From an uncultured Muribaculaceae bacterium (GTDB taxonomy: Bacteria; Bacteroidota; Bacteroidia; Bacteroidales; Muribaculaceae): DNA of 64,000 bases. The stretch lies in NCBI GenBank assembly GCA_944321705.1, contig CALUMG010000010.1, forward strand, positions 1-64,000, written 5' to 3'. The notes under the pieces are model-generated. The model saw nothing but the letters and a program-made list of their open reading frames with translations, was not told where the DNA came from and did not search any database. The translations under genes were made by a program, and so were the position numbers. Of this stretch, positions 17,338-27,300 are shown piece by piece (the stretch's first letter is position 1; every line of letters begins with the position of its first letter).

Positions 17338-19458
17338 TTACTTGAGACCTCTGTTTTCAAGAAGAGCATCAACTGTTGGAGCTTGACCGCGGAATCGTTC
17401 AAACAGAATCATCGGGTCTTGGCTTCCGCCCGGTTCAAGGATGTTGTGGCGGTAGGATGCTGCGGTAGCAGGGTCAAACAGTCCGTTTTGCTGGAACATG
17501 CGGAAAGCATCGGTGTCGAGTACTTCGGCCCACAAGTAGGTGTAGTAACCTGCGGCATACTGGTCGCTGCCAAATATGTGGTTAAAGTATGTACTGCGAT
17601 AACGGAATTGCACCTCGGCCGGCATTCCGATGCGGCGGGCAACAGATTTTTCAAAAGCAGGTACATTTATGTCGCCTTCGCAATAGTTTACTTTGTGCCA
17701 TTCAAGGTCGAGCAATGCAGCTCCGACAAGTTCGGTTGTCATGAAACCTTGGTTGAACTTGCTTGTCGCGTCGATTTTTTCAATTAGCGCATCGGGAATT
17801 ACTTCTCCTGTCTTATAGTGACGGGCATATTCTTTAAGCAACTCGGGAGCGAGAGCCCAATGCTCATCGATTTGTGAAGCAAGTTCCACAAAGTCGCGGT
17901 CTACGTTTGTGCCGGCTTGACCACGGAAAGACGCAGTGGTCAACATGCCTTGCAATGCGTGTCCGAATTCATGGAACACTGTCCTTACTTCATCGATGGT
18001 GAGCAGTGACGGAGTGTCTTTGGTGGGTCGGGTGAGGCTTGCCACGTTGTAGATTATAGGACGCTCGCTTACTCCATCGTAGTTGTAAGCACCTTTGAAT
18101 TCACTCATCCAAGCGCCTTGTCTTTTTGTGTCGCGAGGCAAGTAGTCGGTCATGAACACGGCAAGATGCTTTCCATCGGCATCTTTTACGTCATATACAG
18201 TTACTTCCGGATGATATTTCGGCGCATTTTTAATTTCGGTAAATGTGATTCCATACAACTTGTTTGCCATCAGGAACACTCCTTTTACGACATTTTCGAG
18301 TTGGAAATATGGACGCACTTCATCCTCACTGAAGTTGTATTTGTCCTTCTTTACCTTTTCGGCATAGTAGTAGTAATCCCAAGGTTGGATTTTGATGCTG
18401 TCGCCGTGTGCGTCGGCATAGGCTTGCATGTCGGCAACTTCTTCTTTCACCTTGGCTATAGCCGGTTCCCATATTTGGTATAGCAGGTTCTCGGCGTTTT
18501 CAACAGTTTGAGCCATTACGTTGTCAAGTTGATAATCGGCAAACGTGTCAAATCCGAGCAGGTTGGCTTTCTTTGTGCGCAACTTGATTATGCGGTTGAT
18601 ATTTTCAAAGTTGTTGAACTCATTGTCGTTTGCGGCAAGATTTGTGTAAGCCTCATACATTTTTTGGCGCAAGTCCCGATTGTCGGCATAAGTAAGAACC
18701 GGCAATCTCATGGCTCCGTCGATGGAGAAAATCCATTTACCTTCCATTCCGGCAGCCTTCGCTGTCTCGGCAGCATGTGAGATTATGTTTTCAGGAAGGC
18801 CTGCAAGCTCGGCTTCGTTGTCGATTGTGATTTTTGTGGCATTGGTCTCCTTTAGGATGTTTGAACCATAAGCCAGCGTCAGATTGGCCAATTCCTGATT
18901 GATTGCCTTAAGGGAATCTTTGTCTGCTGCCGACAATAAAGCCCCGTTGCGAGTGAAATCCTTGTAATACTTTTCGAGCAAGCGAGTTTGTGCCGTGTCG
19001 AGATGGAATACTTCACGACGGTCGTACACCTGTTTTACGCGTTCAAACAAGCGGTCGTTCATGATTATTTCATCGGAAGCTGCCGATAACATTGGCAGGG
19101 CTTCGGCTGCTATTTTTTCAAGTTCCGGAGTATTGTCGGATTCTGTAAGGGCAAACAACACATAGCAGGCTTTGTTCAAAGTGCTGCCGCTGTTGTCGAG
19201 GGCGAGAATCGTGTTGTCGAAGTCGGGCATTGCACGATTGTTGACAATTGCTTCGATTTCTTGTTTTTGCTCCTCAATTCCGGCTTTTATGGCTGGCAAA
19301 TAGTCGGAATATTTGATTTTTTCGAATGGAGGAATTTCATACTTTGTTTCGTATGGCTCCAAGAAAGGATTTTTAGCTTGATTTTCCATTTTCTTTGCAT
19401 TGGCTGTCAGCAACCCGGCCGACAACATGATGATTGCAGTTAATAATAATTTTTTCAT
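17338..19458 (-). CDS. Exported M3-family zinc metallopeptidase (Dcp/oligopeptidase A-like)
   Basis: A 706-residue protein with a signal peptide (MKKLLLTAIIMLSAGLLTANA) and the full thimet-oligopeptidase fold length. The zinc-binding motif HEFGH lies near residue 496 and the third-ligand region (DRDFVELASQIDEHW) follows about 30 residues on. Family members cleave short peptides, often releasing C-terminal dipeptides; here probably in the periplasm as part of peptide catabolism. It lies 41 bases after the EEP-family gene and may share its transcript. Confidence 0.92.
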   Translation of the reverse strand: MKKLLLTAIIMLSAGLLTANAKKMENQAKNPFLEPYETKYEIPPFEKIKYSDYLPAIKAGIEEQKQEIEAIVNNRAMPDFDNTILALDNSGSTLNKACYVLFALTESDNTPELEKIAAEALPMLSAASDEIIMNDRLFERVKQVYDRREVFHLDTAQTRLLEKYYKDFTRNGALLSAADKDSLKAINQELANLTLAYGSNILKETNATKITIDNEAELAGLPENIISHAAETAKAAGMEGKWIFSIDGAMRLPVLTYADNRDLRQKMYEAYTNLAANDNEFNNFENINRIIKLRTKKANLLGFDTFADYQLDNVMAQTVENAENLLYQIWEPAIAKVKEEVADMQAYADAHGDSIKIQPWDYYYYAEKVKKDKYNFSEDEVRPYFQLENVVKGVFLMANKLYGITFTEIKNAPKYHPEVTVYDVKDADGKHLAVFMTDYLPRDTKRQGAWMSEFKGAYNYDGVSERPIIYNVASLTRPTKDTPSLLTIDEVRTVFHEFGHALQGMLTTASFRGQAGTNVDRDFVELASQIDEHWALAPELLKEYARHYKTGEVIPDALIEKIDATSKFNQGFMTTELVGAALLDLEWHKVNYCEGDINVPAFEKSVARRIGMPAEVQFRYRSTYFNHIFGSDQYAAGYYTYLWAEVLDTDAFRMFQQNGLFDPATAASYRHNILEPGGSQDPMILFERFRGQAPTVDALLENRGLK

Positions 19459-19499
19459 TTATTTGATATAAAGTTGGTTTGTCGTTCTTTTGCGTGTTT

Positions 19500-20612
19500 C
19501 TATTCGTTCCAAACGAATGTTGCCAGTAGCGGATAATGGTCGGAAGAATTTATTTTTCCTCTTTCCACATCGACAGCCTTGAAGCACCCTTTATACAGGA
19601 TATGGTCTATTTTGAAATAGAAACGATTTGCATGATATGTTATCGTAGGCCCGAATGCGCACTCGGTATATGCATCGGCGAGATCGTTGCCTTTTGCCGT
19701 GCGGTAGCTGAAAGAGTCGGGCGTGTCATTGAAATCTCCGCACACGATTACATTAGTTCCTGCCGAATCGACAAATTGTCTTAGCTGTTTTGCTTGTTCG
19801 GCTCTTTTGCGGAAAGCCGAAGACAATTTGGAAAGCAGGTTGCCGCGCATGTCTTTTATGTCATGTGGCTCTACATCGCTTATGTCGGTGAGACGTTTGT
19901 AAAGTTCCTTGTCGGTCATGGTTAGACCAATCGATTGAAGATGGCAATTAAATATCGTTATCGTTTTTCTATTGATATGCACATCATATCCCACGACTTT
20001 TTTTGCCGAGTACTCCAAGACCTTTTCCTCTCGGTCTTCAAATGGGTATTTTGACAATAATACCATGTCGTTGCAACCTTTTGTGTAGTAAGGGTAGCGT
20101 TGGAGCAATTCGGGGAGTAACGAGCTTATTTTTTTGTTTTCGAGGAAACTTATGTTTGCTGAACCTTCTTGCAGGCACACGATGTCGGCATCGGTGTCGA
20201 GTATGTATTGCACCGACCGGTTCCGCTCATGGTCGATATTGTCAAAGTCTTCAAAGTTCATGACATTGAAAGTCAGCATGGTGAATGAACGTGATTTTTC
20301 AGCATCGGTCAATTCACCTAAGTCGGATATGTTGAGCGGGAAGAAAGTCAAAACAGGACCTGCCGATATTATGATGGATATTATCGGAATCAATGCCATG
20401 CGCCACATGCGCAAGATGAGCAATGTGGCGAGAAGCAATATTGTTGCAGCCAAGCCTAAGGGAAAACACATGCCAATGAGGGCAAATTTTGTCCCGTTCG
20501 CAGGATCGGCCATGCCTCCGTAGGCAGAGGCGATAAACAATATGGCCAGTATCACTGATATTGCAAATCCTATTATGATAGCTGAGACCTTTATGGGTGT
20601 TTTCTTTTTCAT
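19500..20612 (-). CDS. Membrane-anchored endonuclease/exonuclease/phosphatase (EEP) family protein
   Basis: A 370-residue protein with three N-terminal membrane helices and a C-terminal EEP domain (from about residue 110). Metal-site and catalytic motifs of the fold are present: TFNVMNF, DIVCLQEGS, NCHLQSIG, VCGDFNDTPDS and SSDHYPLLA. EEP members include nucleases and lipid or sugar phosphatases; which one applies is not decidable here. Start at 20612 (MKKKTPIKV) is preferred; ATGs at 20630 and 20651 are in frame. It follows two rhomboid genes in the same direction. Confidence 0.85.
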   Translation of the reverse strand: MKKKTPIKVSAIIIGFAISVILAILFIASAYGGMADPANGTKFALIGMCFPLGLAATILLLATLLILRMWRMALIPIISIIISAGPVLTFFPLNISDLGELTDAEKSRSFTMLTFNVMNFEDFDNIDHERNRSVQYILDTDADIVCLQEGSANISFLENKKISSLLPELLQRYPYYTKGCNDMVLLSKYPFEDREEKVLEYSAKKVVGYDVHINRKTITIFNCHLQSIGLTMTDKELYKRLTDISDVEPHDIKDMRGNLLSKLSSAFRKRAEQAKQLRQFVDSAGTNVIVCGDFNDTPDSFSYRTAKGNDLADAYTECAFGPTITYHANRFYFKIDHILYKGCFKAVDVERGKINSSDHYPLLATFVWNE

Positions 20613-20696
20613 TAGTTTACTCCTTTCCATTTTTCCTGTGAGCCATGTCAAAGTCCATCTGGTCGTCGCTGCTGTTAAATAAATAACTGCTGGGAG

Positions 20697-21614
20697 TTAC
20701 TTGTTTTTGTCACGGCTTATTTGGAACAATCTGCGTTTTTCTTCATTGGATAATGCTGAATATCCCGATTGTTTTATTTTCTTCAATATTTCATCAAGGT
20801 CTTTTTCATCTTCGGCCGAGATGCCGGTATCTTGTCTTTTCGTTTTAGTGCCTGTATCTGAATGTTTGAAATGATATTTTTTTTGATTGATTTTTGTTCT
20901 CGGCTTTTTGAATAATCGTTCAAAGAGAACTACTATGCTGTCAATTATCTTGTTGAGCCAATTTGTAATGTCGATTCCTTTGCGAAAGGCAAGGGCATAG
21001 GCACAGCCGGTCAATGCACCGCCGATATGTGAAATATGGCCACCGATGTTTTGCATGTCAATAATCAAGATGTCAAAGAATATCATGATGACGGTTATCC
21101 ATTTTAATGGCACTTCACCGATGAACAGGAGTCCGACTTTGTAATTTGGAGCTTTTATGGCTATTGCCACCATGATTGCCATAATGGCTGCCGATGCTCC
21201 GATCAGCATTGCGTTGCGGTGGGAAAAAGCTGGAAGCAAGTTGTAGGCCAGCATGTAAAACAACGCACCTCCCAAGCCGCCTATAAGATAAAGCCCAGTC
21301 ATCTGCCGCTGGTTGAAAAATTCGAGGAACAATCGGCCAAACCACCACAGGCACAGCATGTTGAGTAGGATGTGCAGCACTTCGTAATGCGCAAACATGT
21401 ATGTCAGCAGTGTCCACGGCTGATGCATCAGTTGATTGACGTCGGAGGGTAATTGCAGATAATTTATTATCGCCCATGCGTCAAAGTCAAACAAAAATCC
21501 TATAAGTGCAAAAAACCGCACCACGATGAACACGGCAATGTTGATGTATATCAGCCTGCCAAGCAATGATGCCGTTTTAAAGCGATATTTCAGATTATTG
21601 ATAAAATCCGCCAC
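20697..21614 (-). CDS. Rhomboid family intramembrane serine protease (second of a tandem pair)
   Basis: A 305-residue polytopic protein with six predicted membrane segments. The catalytic serine motif GASAAI and the histidine motif HISHIGGALTG lie in the expected helices, so the Ser-His dyad appears complete. The C-terminal 75 residues are soluble, basic then acidic, ending in KRRLFQISRDKNK. Its 5' end overlaps the end of the upstream rhomboid gene by 20 bases, implying translational coupling. Substrate unknown. Confidence 0.9.
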   Translation of the reverse strand: MADFINNLKYRFKTASLLGRLIYINIAVFIVVRFFALIGFLFDFDAWAIINYLQLPSDVNQLMHQPWTLLTYMFAHYEVLHILLNMLCLWWFGRLFLEFFNQRQMTGLYLIGGLGGALFYMLAYNLLPAFSHRNAMLIGASAAIMAIMVAIAIKAPNYKVGLLFIGEVPLKWITVIMIFFDILIIDMQNIGGHISHIGGALTGCAYALAFRKGIDITNWLNKIIDSIVVLFERLFKKPRTKINQKKYHFKHSDTGTKTKRQDTGISAEDEKDLDEILKKIKQSGYSALSNEEKRRLFQISRDKNK

Positions 21615-22320
21615 CTATAATTCCTTTCTTTTTCCAATAGTAGATAATGAAGAAGCCAAATATCATTCCACCAAGGTGGGCAAAATGGGCGACCGTGCTT
21701 AGTGACCCTGTGACACCGAATGCAAGTTCCAGCGCACCGTATCCCAGTACCATCCATTTTGCTTTTATTGGTATCGGTAGGAACATGATGTAGAGCGGCA
21801 TGTTGGGGAATATCATTCCGAATGCGAGCAGGATGCCGAATACTGCTCCCGAAGCACCGACTGTCAAGATACTGTTTACGACTGCACCGTATTCGCCTGT
21901 GCGTATGGCATATTCAACGGCTTCGGCACCTTGTAATACGACGAATCCTTCGGCGTTTGTGTATTTGAATATGTCAGTAAGAGTGAGCATGGTGGTCACT
22001 TCTTGCACTAAGGCTGCACCTATGCCGCATGAGATGTAGTAGAACAGGAAACGTTTCTTGCCAAGGACTTGCTCAAGCAATCCGCCAAACATGTATAAAG
22101 TGAACATGTTGAAGAACAAGTGTATGAATCCGGCATGAAGGAACATATATGTGACAAGTTGTGCCGGATTGAACTTTGACGCGCCCCAATAGTGCAAACC
22201 TAAAACATCTTCCAATTGCGGGAATAGCGATGTCGCTACCAGCATGAGTATGTTTATAATCAACAGATTTTTTGTAATCGGAGGGATGGAGCTAAAAAAG
22301 CCTCGTGAATTATTGTACAT
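21595..22320 (-). CDS. Rhomboid family intramembrane serine protease (first of a tandem pair)
   Basis: A 241-residue polytopic protein with rhomboid landmarks: the loop region HAGFIHLFFNM, the active-site GASGAVFG and the helix-6 histidine in HFAHLGGMIFGF. The start at 22320 (MYNNSRGFFSSIPPITKNLL) is chosen as the first ATG close to the fold. It is the first gene of a minus-strand run rhomboid, rhomboid, EEP protein, M3 peptidase. Both copies look catalytically intact and differ in their tails, so they are paralogues rather than a broken duplicate. Confidence 0.92.
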   Translation of the reverse strand: MYNNSRGFFSSIPPITKNLLIINILMLVATSLFPQLEDVLGLHYWGASKFNPAQLVTYMFLHAGFIHLFFNMFTLYMFGGLLEQVLGKKRFLFYYISCGIGAALVQEVTTMLTLTDIFKYTNAEGFVVLQGAEAVEYAIRTGEYGAVVNSILTVGASGAVFGILLAFGMIFPNMPLYIMFLPIPIKAKWMVLGYGALELAFGVTGSLSTVAHFAHLGGMIFGFFIIYYWKKKGIIGGGFYQ

Positions 22321-22388
22321 TGCAAGATTTATTTGTGATAGGCAATAAGCTTTCTTTCGGAAAGCAACGCACATGCCTTATTTTGGCG

Positions 22389-22420
22389 CAAAAATAATGA
22401 AAAAATATGCTGCAAAGCAA
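22389..22420 (-). promoter_or_regulatory. Promoter of the rhomboid operon
   Basis: Minus-strand TTG (22420-22418), 21-bp spacer, TATTTTTG (22396-22389), an exact TAnnTTTG box. It is back to back with the HU promoter. Confidence 0.6.
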
Positions 22421-22478
22421 TATGTTATAACATATTTCTAATTATTTACTTGAAAAAAACATTTTTTTATATTGTTGT

Positions 22479-22509
22479 TTTGTTATTAAATCTAAATGCT
22501 TTATATTTG
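22479..22509 (+). promoter_or_regulatory. Promoter of the HU gene
   Basis: TTTG (22479-22482), 19-bp spacer, TATATTTG (22502-22509): a full match to the Bacteroidetes consensus, leaving a leader of about 25 bases. Confidence 0.85.
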
Positions 22510-22541
22510 CGCTTGCTAAAACCATAAATTTATTATTTTTT

Positions 22542-22814
22542 ATGAACAAGACAGAATTAGTTAACGCTATTGCGGAAGATGCCAAATTATCGAAGGTTGA
22601 TGCTAAAGCTGCGCTTGATGCCACATTGAAAGCTATTTCTAATGCCTTGGCTAACAACGACAAGGTTGCTCTTGTCGGTTTTGGAACATTTGCTGTTTCA
22701 GAAAAAGCCGCTCGTACCGGTATCAATCCTTCTACAAAAGAAAAAATCCAGATTCCTGCAAAGAAAGTTGTCAAATTTAAGCCAGGCACTGAATTATCCG
22801 ATTTGATTAAATAA
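22542..22814 (+). CDS. HU family DNA-binding protein
   Basis: A 90-residue nucleoid protein of the HU/IHF family. It begins MNKTELVNAIAEDAKLSKVDAK, and the DNA-binding arm region GFGTFAVSEKAARTGINP with the intercalating proline is intact. It binds and bends DNA as a dimer. Single-gene unit behind a consensus promoter; a possible structured RNA follows directly. Confidence 0.96.
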   Translation: MNKTELVNAIAEDAKLSKVDAKAALDATLKAISNALANNDKVALVGFGTFAVSEKAARTGINPSTKEKIQIPAKKVVKFKPGTELSDLIK

Positions 22815-22820
22815 AGCAAG

Positions 22821-23025
22821 GTCCGCGAGGTACAAGCTTTATTTGGTCGTATCCTGAAAAATCTTGGTTTCGCACCTATGGTCAGGAAAATAACGACGTG
22901 TGTGGTACAAATGCGATTAAAAAACGTTTGCCCATGAATTGTATGCTTATTGCATTATTTTCAAAGGAATTATCTGCGAGGTAGGCTTTTCTCATCATGA
23001 GTATTAAGCATCTCGCAGTTTTTTT
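22821..23025 (+). ncRNA. Candidate structured RNA ending in an intrinsic terminator
   Basis: The 367 bases between HU and the next gene hold no open frame but several strong pairings. GTCGT-a-TCCTGA (from 22847) pairs with TCAGGA-aaata-ACGAC (to about 22896), enclosing a GGT-TTCGC-ACC hairpin. The 3' end is a terminator: CTGCGAG (22974-22980) and CTCGCAG (23012-23018) with inner GCTT/AAGC and CTC/GAG pairs, then T7. A second copy of the terminator left arm (CCGCGAGGTACAAGCTT, about 22823) could pair with the same right arm, as in a long-range closing stem. The outline recalls 6S-like RNAs, but it could also be the HU mRNA 3' region. No separate promoter was found. Confidence 0.45.
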
Positions 23026-23093
23026 GCTATATAGGAGAATAGAGTAATGTCACGCGATGGCAGGTGGGAATGGACGAGCGAGAAATTTATGGT

Positions 23094-23126
23094 TTTGTTT
23101 AGATTTGAATGATTATGCTATCTTTG
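23094..23126 (+). promoter_or_regulatory. Promoter of the DUF4369/thioredoxin-fold lipoprotein gene
   Basis: TTTG (23094-23097), 21-bp spacer, TATCTTTG (23119-23126). Confidence 0.75.
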
Positions 23127-23181
23127 GCATGTAAGCTTTTTGGACATGCCATGTGTTTAACAATAATATTTTGATGAAAAA

Positions 23182-24273
23182 ATGATAAAGAAATTTGTAT
23201 TTGCTGCTGCGGCGTTGTTGGCCATGGTGTCATGTGGCAAAGCCGGTTTTCAGGTGAGCGGAGTGGTCGAAGGAGGAGCTGACTCGGTGAAGATGGTGAT
23301 AGAACAGGCTTCAAACGGGCGTTGGCTTATCGTGGATTCTGTTTTCACCAGTGGAAACGGAGAATTTTCGGTAGAAGTTGCGGCACCGGCATATCCTGAT
23401 ATATACAGATTGCGCTATGGCGCGGGAACGATATGTTTCCCTGTCGACAGTATCGACAAGATTGAAATAAAAACCGACGTAAAGCAGTTTGCAACGGCTT
23501 ATACTCTTGCCGGAACCGATGATGCTGTGTCGATGATGAACATAGACAAGAAGGCTATGGAGATAAGTTTGCTAAACGGAGAGGAAAGGAGCAAAGCCAT
23601 AGAAGCATGGAAAAAGGATCTTGTGGGACAGATTCTTTCGTCACCGGGTAGCATAATATCTTATTACATCATCAACAAGTATATAGGGAACGAACCTCTT
23701 TTTGACCCACTTGTGAAGCGTGACATGCAGATAATAGGCGCTGTGGCCAACGGTTATTATACGTTCAGTCCTAACGATCCTCGTACTGCCTATCTTGTGC
23801 GCCTGTTGCAGCAGGGCCGCGCATATCACAAGCCTAATGCCGCAGTGACCGATACTGTCGTAGCTTCGGAGGCTTCGATAATCGACATAACCCTTCAAGA
23901 CAATAACGGTGTGGAGCAATCGTTGGAAAAACTTGCAGCCGAGAAACGGGTCATTTTGTTGAATTTCACGGTTTATTCGGCAGAATTCTCTCCAGCCTAC
24001 AACGCCGTGCTTGCCGATTTGTACAAAAAATATGAGAAGAAAGGTTTATGCATCTACCAAGTGAGTCTTGACGGGGACGAATTTACATGGAGGCAATCGG
24101 CTGCGAACTTGCCGTGGATTACCGTTTATGATCCTGCCAGCCTGCAATCGCAAAATGTGATGAAATATAATGTGACACAGATTCCGTTGACCTATGTCAT
24201 AAGCAATGGCGAGATTGTGGAGCGTGTTGCCGAGCCTGCACAACTTGAGCATGTCGTAGCCAATTACATGTGA
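23182..24273 (+). CDS. Lipoprotein with DUF4369-like N-terminus and thioredoxin-like domain lacking CXXC
   Basis: A 363-residue lipoprotein (lipobox AMVSC). The N-terminal half matches the DUF4369 layout common in Bacteroidetes (FQVSGVVEGGADSVKMVIEQ). The C-terminal part (about 230-363) is an AhpC/TlpA-type thioredoxin fold, with VILLNFTVYSAEFSPAYNA where active relatives have NFWASWCGPC, and the cis-proline region IPLTYVISNGEIV. Both redox cysteines are gone, so it is unlikely to be a thiol oxidoreductase and may act as a binding or scaffold protein. Monocistronic, between a consensus promoter and a strong terminator. Confidence 0.82.
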   Translation: MIKKFVFAAAALLAMVSCGKAGFQVSGVVEGGADSVKMVIEQASNGRWLIVDSVFTSGNGEFSVEVAAPAYPDIYRLRYGAGTICFPVDSIDKIEIKTDVKQFATAYTLAGTDDAVSMMNIDKKAMEISLLNGEERSKAIEAWKKDLVGQILSSPGSIISYYIINKYIGNEPLFDPLVKRDMQIIGAVANGYYTFSPNDPRTAYLVRLLQQGRAYHKPNAAVTDTVVASEASIIDITLQDNNGVEQSLEKLAAEKRVILLNFTVYSAEFSPAYNAVLADLYKKYEKKGLCIYQVSLDGDEFTWRQSAANLPWITVYDPASLQSQNVMKYNVTQIPLTYVISNGEIVERVAEPAQLEHVVANYM

Positions 24274-24298
24274 TGAATATCATTGAGCCAATATAAAA

Positions 24299-24338
24299 GG
24301 GCTGGTTCCGTTTCAATGGAGCCAGCCCTGAATTTTTT
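24299..24338 (+). terminator. Intrinsic terminator after the thioredoxin-fold lipoprotein gene
   Basis: Stem GGGCTGG-t-TCC / GGA-g-CCAGCCC with a short loop, followed after TGAA by TTTTTT. Confidence 0.88.
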
Positions 24339-24380
24339 CATTAACTGCTTTTGAGGCAGTCAACAAGGATAATCAACATG

Positions 24381-27300
24381 TCATTTTTTCAAAACTTTAG
24401 TTACAGCTTCAAGCCCGTCGGCGGTTTTAATGCGAAGGATGTATAATCCTGCCGGGAGAGAGCCGATTTCGAGTTGTGTGATGTTTTGTTGTTTTTCGGT
24501 AATTACTAATGAGCCGCGTATGTCGTAAAGCCATGCTTGAGTAATTTCATCTGCAGCCGACATGTATAAAATGTTATCTACAGGTTGTGGATATGTTCTC
24601 AGGGAAGCATTGCGGTCGGTCATCACTTTTTCAACACTTGACATCGGGTCAACTGTCAATTGCAATGTCGCTTCGGTGCCGCTACCATCGGTAGCCGTAG
24701 CTTTCACTGTTGCAGTTCCGCCCGGGCGGTCGGGGATAGCGGTCACTACTCCATAGGCGTTGACGGTGACGAGGTCTTCTCCTTCAACGATACTCCAGTC
24801 CACACGTTGGTAGGCTGCCGATGTTGGCAGAATCTCAGTATAAAGATAAGCCACCGGTGCTTCTTCGGTAAGGTTGGTGTTGCCTTGCAGCGACACGATG
24901 CGCATGTCGGTTACATACTGAATGCTTGCGGCATTGCCGGCATAAACGACATTGCTGCGTACTGAAACATCGCTTTCGGCCATCGGACGTATTGCGGAAG
25001 CTTGTGTCAAGGCCGGAACAAGTTCTATTGCGTAATATTGCAAAGAACCCGGTGCTGCATCTACATAGCTTGTGGCCGAGCCTGCCAGCGTGGTGATTTC
25101 TTGCAACGCATCGGGTGACGAACCGCGCAAGATGCGATAGGAGGCAATGTCACGACCGACATACGGATTCCATATCAGGTTGTAGCTGCCTTCGGCAATG
25201 CCACGGTTGATGGTCAGCAATACAGTCTGGTGCGGGTTGCCTATCGGGCTCGTTTCTCCTGTCGCGAGTGTCATGGCAAGAGCATACCGCTCGCTGCGCA
25301 CCGAGTTGTCGGATGTAATGTCGGTGAAGCGTCCGGCTGTCTTTGCGGCACGGCCTATTTCAACGAATTCATTAAGCACGGCTCCCTCTTTGTATATGAT
25401 TACTTCATTGCAAGCAGCCGGAAGTGCCGAAACGTTCCATGTCACCACGTTGCGGTTGCCATCGCTTTCGACCATTGTTATTTCCGGACCTTCGATTTCG
25501 GGCAGCACGGTGAAGTCCATATAGCGTTCTTGCGTGTTGCCATCGATTGTGGCATATAGCGTCAATCGTCGAGACGTCAGTTCAGGATGCCCGATTATGC
25601 GTGCAGTTCCTGCGGGTTCTCCGGCAACAGTACTTATTTCAAGGTCTTCGCCCGGATTGGTCTCTCCGCTCAGTTCCCAGCGCAATGTCGCACTCTTGGG
25701 AATTTCACTCATTGTTATTTCAAACGGGGAGTTGAAATATACTTCATCGGGCATGTCTATCAGCACGTCCCACCAGCGGTTTACGCCGATTACGACTTCC
25801 GATCTCACGCCGTTCACGGTAACACTCACGGTCTTCTGTCCGAAGTCTTTCCACGACACATGATACGGGCCCCAAGAGCTTCCACTTGTAATAGTTCCTC
25901 CGTCGAAGTCCCAAACCGGTTCAACGCCTTCATCGCGAGTGCCTACATACTCGATTATCGCCTGTTGCCCGACAGTAGTCATTGCCGGTGCGCTGATGCG
26001 CGGTGCCGTTTCCACTTTCACTGTTACAGGGGCGGAGAAGTCGGATGTTTCACCCCACAGGTCGATAGTCTGTACCTGTATCTCATATTCACCCACAGGC
26101 AGACGGTCGATAGGAATGTCAAATTGTGTCGCGCGGTGGAAACAGTAACGGCTTGATGTCGGGTCATAATTGGCAGGAGCCTGTTGAATGCCCGAATAAG
26201 GCCCGGTTGCATTGCTGCCGCCGTTCAACGGTGAAATAATGTAACTATTTTCACCGGTAACACCTTTTTTCTTTACCGAAAGGTTGTAACGCAGTTTCTT
26301 TGTTGGTGTTTCGGCATCGGTGGCTGCGCTCCATTCTATGTGCAGCCCCGTTTCGGTTTGTCTTGCAGCCACAGTGACCGGAGCGGTGGGGCGAGTGTTG
26401 ACAACGGTGGTCTGGTTCTCCGAATTGCTTTCAGTATCAAAGCTGTAATACACAATCGGGGATTTGCCAGTTTCAATGGTCTTTATTATGATTGCGTCAT
26501 CATTAATGTTTAGCGCATCCGAAATGAACCCCTGCCTGTAGCTCGTGGGAGAATCGACATAGACGGCATATATGGCACACAAATTTTGCCGAGATTCATC
26601 GTAAGAGGTAATGAGGATATCTTCATAGCCGTTGTTGTCGAGGTCGAAAAGCGCATAATTGCAGTAGTCGCCTTCATACAACACGCTGCCGGTGTATTCC
26701 AGCCCCATTTCGATTGTGTAACCGTCGATGAAACGTTGGTTACTGTCGTTCTTGAGAACTTTCATGTTTCCGCCTTTGGCCCAATATAAGATGTCATAAT
26801 ATCCGTCATTGTCGAAGTCCACTACCGACGGAACTGCGAATCCGGTTCTTGGAACGGGGGTCTCAAACGGCACCTCGATGCGTTCAAATTCAAGGTTGCC
26901 GATGTTGCGATACACATAGAGCATGGTGTAGTCGTTTCGGTCGGGGTAGAAGTAATATGAATCAAACAGCCCGTCATTGTCCCAGTCGAATGTATTCTGA
27001 AGGTTAATAAACCCACTGTATTCATTGTTACATTCTATGGTTGAGAAAGTTCCGTCTCCGTTGTTTCTTGCTATTTCGGTACTGCTCAGGAAGTCGGTTA
27101 ATCCATCGTTGTTCATGTCGGCTTTGGAGGTGATGTATTGATCACAAAGGTCTCCCAATCCCGATTTCTTGGAGAAACTGCCATTGCCGCTGTTCAGCAG
27201 CACGCCATATTCGTTGGTGGCGTCTGTGTTATACAGCAAGTCGGCCAGTCCGTCCATGTTCCAGTCAATCCACACTGCATAGTCGAAGTCGAGGCCTTGG

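Noticed and set aside
22442..22819. 125-codon minus-strand open frame over HU
   Set aside because: Antisense to the HU gene and includes its promoter; no domain.
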